Assembly (NCBI GenBank): GCA_963775015.1
Contig: CAVZHI010000015.1
Location: forward strand, 434,001-498,000
Origin: JAEMQF01 sp963775015
Lineage (GTDB): Bacteria; Pseudomonadota; Gammaproteobacteria; Burkholderiales; Burkholderiaceae_C
Direction of reading: 5' to 3'
Length of the DNA: 64,000 nucleotides
Part shown: positions 38,188-46,596 of the stretch, piece by piece
Position numbering within the stretch: position 1 is the stretch's first letter
How the letters are laid out: every line of letters starts with the position of its first letter
Translations under genes and position numbers: made by a program
The notes under the pieces: model-generated
Seen by the model: only the letters and a program-made list of their open reading frames with translations
Told to the model about the DNA's origin: nothing
The model's database searches: none

Positions 38188-40725
38188 TCATGCGTTGCTC
38201 GTGGCGCGCACTTCGTCGATCGTCGTCGATCCGGCGAGGACTTTTTCGATGCCGTCCTGGCGCAAGGTGCGCATGCCTTCCAGCGTGGCGACCTTCTGCA
38301 TCGCCTCGGCGCGCGCGCCGGTCTGGATGAGGTGGCGGATTTCAGGCGAGACGACCATCAACTCCTGCAGTCCGAGGCGGCCCTTGAAGCCGGTGTGGTC
38401 GCACGCCAGGCAACCCGGGCTGCGGTAGGCGAGCAGGCGCCCGCCCTTGCCGTGGCGCTGCCTCCAGCCGTCGAGCACGGCGCTCTCCTGCACCGGTGCC
38501 TCGCCGCGGCCGAACGAGTGCATGTGGTCGGCGAGCAGTTCGGCCGTCTGCTGCGGTGTCGCCGGTTCGCTCAACGTGCACTTGCTGCACAGGCGCCGCA
38601 CGAGGCGCTGCGCGAGCACGGCGAGCAGCGAGTCGGCGAAGTTGAACGGGTCCATCCCCATGTCGAGCAGGCGCGTCACGGTCTCGGGCGCGCTGTTCGT
38701 GTGCAAGGTGCTGAGAACGAGGTGGCCGGTGAGGGAAGCTTCGACCGCGACCTGCGCCGTCTCGGCGTCGCGGATTTCGCCGACCATGATGACGTCCGGA
38801 TCGGCGCGCAGGAACGCGCGCAGCGCCTTGGCAAAGGTCCACTCGATCTTCGGGTTCATCTGGACCTGGCGCAGCCCGGGCTGGGTGATTTCGATCGGGT
38901 CTTCGGCGGTCCAGATCTTGCGCTCGGGAACGTTCAGGTGCGACAGCGCCGAGTGCAGCGTCGTCGTCTTGCCCGAGCCTGTCGGGCCGACGCAGAGCAC
39001 GAGCCCGTAGGGTCGCTCGACGGCGCGGCGGAACTGCTCCAGGTTGTACGCCGACAGGCCGAGATCGGGCAGCGGAATCGGCCGCGCCGACGTGAGCACG
39101 CGCAGCACCACGTCCTCCAAGCCGTTGTTCGTCGGGATCGTCGCGACGCGCAGCTCGAGGCGGTGGTGCGCCGAGAACTTGGAGAAATTGATTTTCCCGT
39201 CCTGCGGCTTGCGCCGTTCGCTGATGTCCAGGTCGCACATGATCTTGATGCGCGCGACGAGAGCGCTGCGGTAACTCGACGGCAATTCGAGGTAGGTGCG
39301 CAGCAGGCCGTCCTTGCGGAAGCGGATGCGGATCTTCTCGCGCCCCGGGTAACTTTCGATGTGGATGTCCGACGCGCCTTCCTTGTGCGCCTCGATGATC
39401 ATGTTGTTGATGAGGCGCACCAGCGAGCTGTCGGACTGCTCGATCGGCGTGTCGTGCTCGGCAATGCTGCGGTCCAGGCCCTCGAGTTCGAGCGACTCGA
39501 CGAGTTTTCCGGTGTCGTCGATCTGCAGTCCCGACACGGCGTTGCTGTCATCCCAGTTGAACGCGCCGCCGGTGTCGGTGCCGAGTTTTTCGTAACTGCT
39601 GACCAGCACTTCGCGCAGCGTTTCGCCCTTGGCAAGCACCGGAATCACTTTCATCTGCGTGATGAACTCGACTTCTTCGAGCGCCTCGCGGCGCAGCGTC
39701 GGGTCGTCGACGGCGACGATGAGGCGCGCGCTGCGGATCAGCAGCGGCAACACGAGTTGCCTTGACGCCACGGCGTACGACAGTGCGCGCAGTGCCACCG
39801 CCTCGATGGGAAAAAGTTCGACGTTGACGAGCGGGTAGCCCATCTTGCGCGCCAGCGCCACCTGCAGGTCTTCGCTCGAGACCGCGCCCATGCGCACGAG
39901 CAGTTCGCCCAGCGGCACGGTGCGGTCGTCGCGCTGCTGCTCGAGCGCGGCGTTCAATTGCGCCTCGCTCACCATGCCGAGCGACAGCAAGGCTTCGCCG
40001 ATGCGGATCATCGGCATGCGCTCCTGCTGCGCGATCGCGTCGAGCAACTGCTCCGGCGTGACGATCTGGCGCAGCACCAGGATCTCGCCGAGCTTCTGAT
40101 TCCGCAACTCGCGTTGGGCGGTCAGACCGGCGTCGATCTGCAACGGCGTCGCGCGTTGCTGCTCGACGAGCACCTCGCCGATGCGCGCGCCGGCGGAGAA
40201 CTTGGTGTAGGCGTTGCGCGGAAAGAAGAGGCGCTGCACGCTGCCGTCGGCGTGCACCGGCGGGAACAGGAACAGGCCGAAGTCGCGCTCGACGCTGCCG
40301 ACGCTGACGCCGGTGAGTTCTCCCCCCGCGGTGAGCGTCACGCGATAGGGCACGGCTTTGCGCTCACCCAGGATGTCGGCGTGCGGGTCCGTCGCCGGCA
40401 GCGCCAAGGGCTTGATCGGTGTCGTCAGCGTGAGCGAGCGGAAATGCTCGAAACGCAGCGGGAACGTGGTGCGCGCCGGTGGCATTTGCAGGTAGGCGAG
40501 CTGCTGCTCGGGAACGAAGAACGTCAGGCGCCCGGCGTTGCGCCGGTCGTTCAGGCCGACGACCTCGCAAGGCTCGGGGTCGGCGTGTTCCTGCGCTTCG
40601 GGGTAGGTGGCAAACGGCGGCATGGGCCAGCGAAACGCCGGCGGGCTTGCCTTTTCGGCCGGCGCGTCCAGCGGCGCCGCAATCGTTGCCATCTCCCAGT
40701 CCGGTGCGGTCGATTCGTCGGCCAT
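38188..40725 (-). CDS. GspE/PilB-type secretion ATPase with four tandem MshEN-like repeats
   Basis: An 845-residue ATPase. Residues 1-175 are unassigned. Residues 181-300 contain four consecutive MshEN-like repeats starting RIGEVL, KLGEIL, RIGEAL and PLGELL, the motif that binds cyclic di-GMP in MshE and related ATPases. The catalytic domain has Walker A GPTGSGKTTTLHSAL near 580-590, the Asp box and Walker B in DPDVIMVGEIRDAETAQV, the His box LVLSTLHTNSAPET, and a tetracysteine zinc module (CSKC and CLAC). ATG 40725 follows AGGAA. Such ATPases power type IV pilus extension or type II secretion. No pilC, gspF or prepilin peptidase gene is adjacent. Confidence 0.9.
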   Translation of the reverse strand: MADESTAPDWEMATIAAPLDAPAEKASPPAFRWPMPPFATYPEAQEHADPEPCEVVGLNDRRNAGRLTFFVPEQQLAYLQMPPARTTFPLRFEHFRSLTLTTPIKPLALPATDPHADILGERKAVPYRVTLTAGGELTGVSVGSVERDFGLFLFPPVHADGSVQRLFFPRNAYTKFSAGARIGEVLVEQQRATPLQIDAGLTAQRELRNQKLGEILVLRQIVTPEQLLDAIAQQERMPMIRIGEALLSLGMVSEAQLNAALEQQRDDRTVPLGELLVRMGAVSSEDLQVALARKMGYPLVNVELFPIEAVALRALSYAVASRQLVLPLLIRSARLIVAVDDPTLRREALEEVEFITQMKVIPVLAKGETLREVLVSSYEKLGTDTGGAFNWDDSNAVSGLQIDDTGKLVESLELEGLDRSIAEHDTPIEQSDSSLVRLINNMIIEAHKEGASDIHIESYPGREKIRIRFRKDGLLRTYLELPSSYRSALVARIKIMCDLDISERRKPQDGKINFSKFSAHHRLELRVATIPTNNGLEDVVLRVLTSARPIPLPDLGLSAYNLEQFRRAVERPYGLVLCVGPTGSGKTTTLHSALSHLNVPERKIWTAEDPIEITQPGLRQVQMNPKIEWTFAKALRAFLRADPDVIMVGEIRDAETAQVAVEASLTGHLVLSTLHTNSAPETVTRLLDMGMDPFNFADSLLAVLAQRLVRRLCSKCTLSEPATPQQTAELLADHMHSFGRGEAPVQESAVLDGWRQRHGKGGRLLAYRSPGCLACDHTGFKGRLGLQELMVVSPEIRHLIQTGARAEAMQKVATLEGMRTLRQDGIEKVLAGSTTIDEVRATSNA

Positions 40726-40873
40726 CGCGATTCCTGTCTGCGCCCAAGGTGCTGCAGCGTCGGCGAAACGCCGCTGTTGACGCAGGATGGTAGCGTTGCG
40801 CTGCACCTTTGCCGCGGCTGAATTGGCGGGTGACCCGACCCCTTTTCAGCGCCCGCCGCGCTGCGGGGATGCG

Positions 40874-42174
40874 TCAGGCCTTCATCTGCTGCGGCAGGAA
40901 CGTGACGATTTGCGGAAACAGGTAGAGCATCGCGACCATCAGCACCATGAGCAGAAAGAACGGGAAGGAGGCGCGCGCGATCGTGCCGATGTCGCGCTTC
41001 GTCATGCCTTGCAGGACGAACAGGTTGAAGCCGACCGGCGGCGTGACCTGCGCCATTTCGACGACAACGACGATGAAGATGCCGAACCAGAGTGGGTCGA
41101 TTCCAGCCTTTTGAATCGTCGGCTGGATCACGCCCATCGTCAGCACGACCATCGAGATGCCGTCGAGAAAACACCCCAATAGGATGTAGAACAGCGTCAG
41201 CGCCGCGAGCAGCTGCCACTGGCTGAGGCCGAGCGTCGCGATCCACTCCGCCAGGTGCCGTGGCAGGCCGATGTAGCCCATGCTGAGCGTGAGAAACGCC
41301 GCCCCGGCGAGGATCAGCGCGATCATGCAGTAGAGCCGCGTTCCGCCCATCAGCGCGAGCTTGAACGTTCGGGCGCTCAGCGAGCCTTGCACCGCGGCAT
41401 GAACAATGCGCCGACGACGCCAAGCGCCGCGGCTTCGGTCGCGGTGGCGATTCCGGCGTAGATCGAACCGAGCACGGCGGCGATGAGCAGGATGACCGGA
41501 ATCAGCGCGCGCGACTCGCGCAATTTTTCCGCCAGGTTCATGGGCGGATCCGGCGGCGGAATCAGCTGCGGGTAGCGCAGCGACCAGCCGACGAGGTAGA
41601 GCGAAAAGATCAGCGCGAGCAGCAGCCCGGGCAGCACGCCCGCAATGAAGAGCTGCGAGATCGAGACGTCGGCGGTGACGCCGTAGACGATCATGATGAT
41701 CGACGGCGGGATCAGGAGCCCCAGCGTTCCCGCGCCGGCAAGCGAGCCGAGGGAAATCGCGTCCGGATAACCGCGCCGCTTCAGCTCGGGCAGGCTCATC
41801 TTGCCGATCGTCGCGCAAGTCGCCGCGCTCGAGCCCGACACGGCGGCGAAGATCGCGCAGCCGACGACGTTCACGTGCAGCAGCCGCCCCGGCAAGCGTT
41901 GCATCCACGGCGCGAGGCCACGGAACATGTCTTCGCTCAGGCGCGTGCGGAACAGGATTTCGCCCATCCAGATGAAGAGCGGCAGCGCGGTCAGCGTCCA
42001 GCTCGACGCCGAACCCCAGATCGTCACCGCCATCGCGTCGCCCGCCGGGCGCGAGCTGAAGAGCTGCATGCCGATCCAGGCGACGCCCGACAGCGTGAGG
42101 CCGATCCAGACCCCGCTGGCCAGGATCAGGAACAGCGCGCCGATGAGCAGCGCCGTGATCGCGACGTCATTCAT
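40874..42174 (-). CDS. dctM: TRAP transporter large permease DctM (system 3), frameshifted
   Basis: The N-terminal frame from ATG 42174 has WMGEILFRTRLSEDMFRGLA, AAVSGSSAATCATIGKMSLP and LGLLIPPSIIMIVYGVTADV. Near 41399 the homology moves to another frame and continues AAVQGSLSARTFKLALMGGT, LLGCFLDGISMVVLTMGVIQ and VTPPVGFNLFVLQ to the stop at 40874. Adding one base restores about 433 residues and 12 helices. The start overlaps dctQ by eight bases. Confidence 0.86.
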
Positions 42175-42706
42175 TGTGCGTCGCCTCGGTGCTTGTCTCG
42201 CGTGCGCGTTGGCCGCGCAGCTCGAGAATGAATTCATCGATGAGCGCGATTGCGAACACCGCGCTGCCCAGCGCCATGCTCAGTTGCGGCAGCCAGAGCG
42301 GCGTCGCGTCGTTGCCGGTCGAGATGTCGTGGAACACGTGCGACTGCCAGGCGAGCTTGGCGCTGTAGAACGCGAGCAGCAGGCCCAGGCTTCCCGCGAC
42401 GCCGAGCGCCCAGAGTTCGGCGCGGCGCCGCGCGGCGCCTGTGAAGCGCGCGACGAGCAAGGTGACGCGGATGTGTTCGCCGTGTTTGAGCGTGTGCGCC
42501 AGGGCGAGAAAACCCACGCCCGCCATCATGTAGCCGGCGTAGGCGTCGACGCCGGGGACGTTGAAGTGCAGCTGCCGCCCGAGGATCGACAGCAGCACCA
42601 TCACGAGCAGCCCGACCATGAACAGCGCCGCCACGCCGGCGGCGCCGTGGTACAGCGCATCCAGCAGGCGGCGCAGTCCCCCCGCAGGGGCCGAAGCGGC
42701 CGCCAT
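42167..42706 (-). CDS. dctQ: TRAP transporter small permease DctQ (system 3)
   Basis: A 179-residue four-helix protein with AALFMVGLLVMVLLSILGRQ, GVDAYAGYMMAGVGFLALAH, LKHGEHIRVTLL and a last helix near ALGSAVFAIALIDEFI. The HGEHIRV motif is typical of DctQ. ATG 42706 directly abuts the dctP stop (42707), and its own stop overlaps dctM, so the three genes are translated together. Confidence 0.9.
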   Translation of the reverse strand: MAAASAPAGGLRRLLDALYHGAAGVAALFMVGLLVMVLLSILGRQLHFNVPGVDAYAGYMMAGVGFLALAHTLKHGEHIRVTLLVARFTGAARRRAELWALGVAGSLGLLLAFYSAKLAWQSHVFHDISTGNDATPLWLPQLSMALGSAVFAIALIDEFILELRGQRARETSTEATHNE

Positions 42707-43690
42707 CTACATCTTCTTGAACGCGTCGACGACCGCCTGGCCTTCGGCGCCGGCCTTCTCGAGCCATTCTTTGAGCATCGTGTCGCCGACTTTCTTCATG
42801 TCGGCCTTCAGCGCGTCGCTCGGCGCGACGATGTTCATGCCGTTCTTCTTCAGCAGATCGAGGTATTCGATGTTCTTCGCTTTCGACAGCGCCCAGCCGC
42901 GCGCCTCGGCGTCGGCGCCGGCTTTCTGCACTGCGGCCTTGCTCGGCGCGTCGAGCGCGTCGAAGGCGGCCTTGTTCACGATCACTGCGTTCTTCGGCAG
43001 CCAGGCCTGCGTGTCGTACCAGTACTTGATGTGCTCGAACGTCTTCGTGTCGTAACCGGTCGCGCCGGACGACATGTAGCTCTCGACGACGCCGGTGGCC
43101 ATCGCCTGCGAGAGTTCAGCCGCCTGCACCGTCACCGGCTGCGCGCCGACGAGTTCGGCGATGCGCGCCGTGGCCGGGCTGTAGGCGCGCCACTTCACGC
43201 CTTTCAGGTCAGCGGCGGAAGCGATCGGCTTCTTCACGTAGATGCCTTGCGGCGGCCAGGGCACGGAGTACAGGAGCAGCATGCCCTGTTCGGCGAGCTT
43301 CTTCTCCATGAGCGGCTTTTGCGCCTTGTAAAGTTTGGCCGACGCGTCGTAGCTGTCGGCGAGAAATGGCAGGCCGTCGGCGCCGTAGATCTGCCATTCG
43401 TTCTGGAAGTTGGCGAGCAGGATTTCGCCGATCTGCGCCTGGCCGCCCTGCACGGCGCGTTTGATCTCCGGCGCCTTGAACAGCGACGCGTTCGGATGCA
43501 CGGTGATCTTCAGCTTGCCCGACGTCGCCTTGTCGACGTCGTTCGCGAACTGGACCAGATTTTCGGTGTGGTAGTTGCTCGCCGCGTAGGCAGCGGGCAG
43601 GTCCCACTTGGTTTGCGCCAGCGCGCCCCCCGTGGCAAGGGCGAGCGCGAGCGCGGCGGCGTGGGTCAAAAAGCGGCTTGGCTTGTGCAT
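42707..43690 (-). CDS. dctP: TRAP transporter substrate-binding protein DctP (system 3)
   Basis: A 327-residue receptor with signal peptide MHKPSRFLTHAAALALALAT and cleavage after LAQ. The mature part has YHTENLVQFANDVDKATSGK, LKITVHPNASLFKAPEIKRA, ADLKGVKWRAYSPATARIAE and GVVESYMSSGATGYDTKTFE. The start has AGGAACG upstream. It opens a compact dctPQM operon, divergent from the bufferin operon. Ligand unknown. Confidence 0.93.
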   Translation of the reverse strand: MHKPSRFLTHAAALALALATGGALAQTKWDLPAAYAASNYHTENLVQFANDVDKATSGKLKITVHPNASLFKAPEIKRAVQGGQAQIGEILLANFQNEWQIYGADGLPFLADSYDASAKLYKAQKPLMEKKLAEQGMLLLYSVPWPPQGIYVKKPIASAADLKGVKWRAYSPATARIAELVGAQPVTVQAAELSQAMATGVVESYMSSGATGYDTKTFEHIKYWYDTQAWLPKNAVIVNKAAFDALDAPSKAAVQKAGADAEARGWALSKAKNIEYLDLLKKNGMNIVAPSDALKADMKKVGDTMLKEWLEKAGAEGQAVVDAFKKM

Positions 43691-43774
43691 GGTCGTTCCT
43701 GGAAGCGTGAGGACATGGGGGCGCAGCATAGACGCAAGTCTCGTACTGGCGAATCGGTTCTTGCCCGGGTGCGG

Positions 43775-43802
43775 TGTAAGAACCGGGTCGCAGCAGCCGA
43801 CC
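43775..43802 (+). promoter_or_regulatory. Possible ECF-type promoter of the bufferin operon
   Basis: TGTAAG at 43775 and CGACC at 43798 are spaced 18 bases apart, about 65 bases before the bufA1 start. Related operons in other proteobacteria are controlled by extracytoplasmic-function sigma factors with GTAA-type -35 and CGA-type -10 elements, so the match is suggestive. No sigma-factor gene is in the window. Pattern match only. Confidence 0.22.
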
Positions 43803-43865
43803 GAGTTGGGGAACAATACGGCCTGCGCGAAGCCCAGGGGCCTCGCATTCCTGTGGAGAAACTTC

Positions 43866-44141
43866 ATGAATCAACGTCTCGTCATTTCCTCAGCCTTGGC
43901 CTCGGTGTTGGCGCTCGGCTTGGTCACTCAGGCCGCCTCCCAGCCCAAACCCAAGGAGAAGTGCTACGGCATCGCCAAGGCCGGGCAGAACGACTGCGCG
44001 AATCTGGCAGGCACGCACACCTGCGCCGGCCAGGCGAAGGCCGACAAGGACGTCGGCGAGTGGAAATACGTCGCTGCGGGAACCTGCAAGCAGCTTGGCG
44101 GCATGTCGGCAGAGGAAGCCAAGGCCGCGGCGAAGAAATAG
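43866..44141 (+). CDS. bufA1: BufA1-type bufferin precursor (DUF2282), RiPP metallophore
   Basis: A 91-residue periplasmic peptide. A Sec signal covers residues 1-26 (MNQRLVISSALASVLALGLV, then TQAASQ). The mature part has four cysteines at residues 33, 44, 53 and 74 in EKCYGIAKAGQNDCA, HTCAGQ and AAGTCKQLGG, the DUF2282 pattern. In characterised bufferins the middle cysteines are converted to thiooxazoles by a DUF692 enzyme and the product sequesters copper or other metals in the periplasm. That enzyme and its partner follow directly (35-base gap, then an overlap). The start ATG 43866 has GTGGAG upstream. The family call is strong; the metal and modification here are inferred. Confidence 0.9.
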   Translation: MNQRLVISSALASVLALGLVTQAASQPKPKEKCYGIAKAGQNDCANLAGTHTCAGQAKADKDVGEWKYVAAGTCKQLGGMSAEEAKAAAKK

Positions 44142-44176
44142 GGCGAAGAAAGGCCCGCGTTCGGCCGACTGCGTCG

Positions 44177-45037
44177 ATGCCAGGGGCGTCGCCCACGCGT
44201 GTTGACGCCGGCGTGGGCTTCGGCCTGCGCCAGCCGCATTACGAACGCGCGCTGGCGCAGCGCGAGGACCTCGCGTTCGTCGAGGTCCACTCGGAGAACT
44301 TCTTTGCGCCAGGCGGCGCCGCGCGTGCCGTGCTGCGCCGCGCCGCCGAGCTCTACCCGGTGAGCCTGCACGGCGTCGGCTTGTCCCTCGGGTCGGCGGC
44401 GGGAATCGACGCCTGGCATCTGGACCGGCTCGAAGCGCTGGTGCGCGAGATTCAGCCGGTTCGTGTCTCGGATCACGCGTGTTTCGCGCGCGCCGGGCAG
44501 GGTGCCGTGCGCCACGCGAACGATTTGCTGCCGGTCGGGTTCACGCCCGCTGCGCTGGCCATCATGGTGCGCAATGTCGAGGTCGTGCAGGAGCGTTTGC
44601 AGCGCACGATCCTGGTGGAGAATCTTTCGGCCTACGTCGGATTCGCCGACGATTCCCTGCACGAGGCGGACTTTCTGGGTGAGCTGTGCCGGCGCAGCGG
44701 CTGCGGCCTCATCCTCGACGTGAACAACCTGATGGTGAACGCGGTCAACGCAGGCGCGCCCGACCCGGTGGCGCAGTGCTGCAGCGTCATCGATTCGCTG
44801 CCGCGCGAATCGGTCTTCGAAATCCACCTCGCCGGTTATGCGGACGCGCAGGACTGCGCGATCGACGATCACGGCAGCTTGGTGCGCCCGGCGGTGTGGC
44901 AGGTGTATCGCCACGCGCTGAAGCGCTGCGGCGCGGTGCCGAGCGTTGTCGAATGGGATACCGACATTCCGGCCTTTGACGTGCTGCTCAGCGAAGCTGA
45001 CCGAGCCGTGGCGTGCCACGCCGAGGTCGCAGCGTGA
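44177..45037 (+). CDS. bufB: BufB, DUF692 multinuclear non-heme iron enzyme for bufferin modification
   Basis: A 286-residue TIM-barrel enzyme filling the DUF692 domain. Predicted iron ligands are visible in order: VEVHSENFF, VSLHGVGLSLG, RVSDHACF, ILVENLSAYVGF, LILDVNNLMVNA, EIHLAGYADA, IDDHGSLV and VEWDTDIP. In bufferin systems this enzyme oxidises cysteines of BufA to heterocycles in the cytoplasm before export. ATG 44177 lies before the first conserved strand. The stop overlaps the bufC start by four bases (GTGA), so the two proteins are made together and probably form a complex. Confidence 0.92.
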   Translation: MPGASPTRVDAGVGFGLRQPHYERALAQREDLAFVEVHSENFFAPGGAARAVLRRAAELYPVSLHGVGLSLGSAAGIDAWHLDRLEALVREIQPVRVSDHACFARAGQGAVRHANDLLPVGFTPAALAIMVRNVEVVQERLQRTILVENLSAYVGFADDSLHEADFLGELCRRSGCGLILDVNNLMVNAVNAGAPDPVAQCCSVIDSLPRESVFEIHLAGYADAQDCAIDDHGSLVRPAVWQVYRHALKRCGAVPSVVEWDTDIPAFDVLLSEADRAVACHAEVAA

Positions 45038-45819
45038 CGCGGCTTGGCGCCGAAGCGGCGCGCCAGGACGCTTTGCTGAGCGCCATCGACGCGCCCGAAC
45101 TCGCGGCACAAGCCGGCCTGGCCGGACCGCCGGCGCGTGCGCAAGCGGGATTGCGCATCTACCGGGCGAATGCCGACGCCGCTGCCGAGCGCGCCCTGGG
45201 CGCAACCTTCCCGACGCTGCACGCGCTGCTCGGCGCCGAAGACTTCAAGCACATGGCGCACGAGTACCGGCGCGCGCAGCCACCGCAACGCGGCGACCTG
45301 GGCGAGTGGGGCGAGGGTCTTTCCGCCTGGTTGCGCGTGCACGCTGGTCTGGCGCACTGGCCTTACCTGGGCGACTGCGCCGAGCTCGATTGGCTGCGCC
45401 ATCGCTGCGAACGCGCCGCCGACGCGACCTTCGACGCGGCGTCGCTCGCGCTGCTCGAGTCGCACGCCCCGGACCGGCTCAGCGTCGCGTTGCAGCCTGG
45501 AACCGCACTGCTCGATTCGCGCTGGCCGATTGCGAGCCTGTTCGCTGCGCATCAGGCCGGCGGGCAGATCGGTTGGGCCGAAGCGCGTGACGCGATCGCC
45601 GCACGCCAGAGCGAGATCGTTCTGGTCGCACGCCGTGGCTGGCGCGCCGCGGTGCACCGCATCGACGCGCCGACCTGCGCCTGGACGCGCGACCTGCTCG
45701 CCGGCGTCTCGCTCGGCGCGGCGCTGGCGCGCGCCGGGCCCGAGTTCGACCTCACGGCGTGGCTGGCTCGGGCGCTGGCGCAGGAGTGGCTGCACGCGGT
45801 GGTCGTAACGCCCGAATAA
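45034..45819 (+). CDS. bufC: BufC, DUF2063 partner protein of BufB
   Basis: A 261-residue protein starting at GTG 45034 inside the bufB stop. The N-terminal DUF2063 domain has GLRIYRANADAAAERALGAT, FPTLHALLGAEDFKHMAHEY and GDLGEWGEGLSAWL; older annotations call it a putative DNA-binding domain. In bufferin operons it is a precursor-recognition partner of the DUF692 enzyme. The C-terminal half is less conserved. No DoxX-type bufD follows. Confidence 0.88.
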   Translation: MTRLGAEAARQDALLSAIDAPELAAQAGLAGPPARAQAGLRIYRANADAAAERALGATFPTLHALLGAEDFKHMAHEYRRAQPPQRGDLGEWGEGLSAWLRVHAGLAHWPYLGDCAELDWLRHRCERAADATFDAASLALLESHAPDRLSVALQPGTALLDSRWPIASLFAAHQAGGQIGWAEARDAIAARQSEIVLVARRGWRAAVHRIDAPTCAWTRDLLAGVSLGAALARAGPEFDLTAWLARALAQEWLHAVVVTPE

Positions 45820-45899
45820 GGCGTGGCCCTGCGCAGCGAGTCTGGCGAGTCCATGCACTCCTCTACACTGCTCGCCCTTTCGCTGCGGTGGAGAAGACG

Positions 45900-46514
45900 A
45901 TGCGTTCGATGTTGGCAAGGTGGTTGACCGGGTTTGCGCTGGCCGCGATCGCGGCGCTGGCCACAGGCTGTTCGGGCATGGCGGCACAAAACCCCAGCGG
46001 CGCGTTGCGCCCGGTGAACGCTGTTCCAGACGGCGCTGACGCCAGCGTGATGCTGAAGGGCCACGACGTCGTCGCCTATTTCACCGACGCGAAGCACATG
46101 CTCGGTCGGCCCGAGATCAAGACCGTTCATGAAGGCGTGACGTTTCGCTTTGCGAGCGCCGAGCACAAGGCGCTGTTCGACGCCCAGCCGGCGAAGTACC
46201 TGCCCCAATACGGCGGCTATTGCGCGAACGGCGTCGCCTACGGAATCCCCTGGGGCGGCGACGCCGACACCTGGCTGCTGCGTGACGGCAAGCTCTACAT
46301 CTTCGGCGGCGCCGGCTCGCGGCGTGCCTTCCTGATGGACCGCGAACTGAACACGCAGCGCGCCGACAAATACTGGGCCGAGGAAGTTCAGGGTTCGAAC
46401 AGCTTCGTCCAGCGCAGCAAACGCATGGTGCTGCGCGTTGACCACTATCGCAGCGGCGAAGCGCTCGAAGCCGAGTACCAGCAGCGCAAGGCCGCCGGAA
46501 CCCTGAAACCCTGA
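45900..46514 (+). CDS. YHS domain lipoprotein
   Basis: A 204-residue protein with lipobox LATGC at residues 20-24 and GGAGAAG before ATG 45900. The mature part is one YHS-like domain: VMLKGHDVVAYFTDAKHMLG, VTFRFASAEHKALFDAQPAK and YLPQYGGYCANGVAYGIPWG. YHS domains occur in copper ATPases and secreted metal-related proteins. The position directly after bufC, on the same strand with an 80-base gap, makes a metal-handling role worth testing, but the gene may have its own promoter. Confidence 0.85.
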   Translation: MRSMLARWLTGFALAAIAALATGCSGMAAQNPSGALRPVNAVPDGADASVMLKGHDVVAYFTDAKHMLGRPEIKTVHEGVTFRFASAEHKALFDAQPAKYLPQYGGYCANGVAYGIPWGGDADTWLLRDGKLYIFGGAGSRRAFLMDRELNTQRADKYWAEEVQGSNSFVQRSKRMVLRVDHYRSGEALEAEYQQRKAAGTLKP

Positions 46515-46596
46515 CTCGACACTCACCACCGCGCACGACGACCGTAAGTTCGCGGCCGGCGTGCCGACAGACCCGCAGAAACGCACGGGGAATTTG

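Noticed and set aside
41801..44176. Upstream extension of the bufB frame (to give 1078 codons)
   Set aside because: It would run antisense through dctP and dctQ and across bufA1; the conserved DUF692 domain begins only at 44177.
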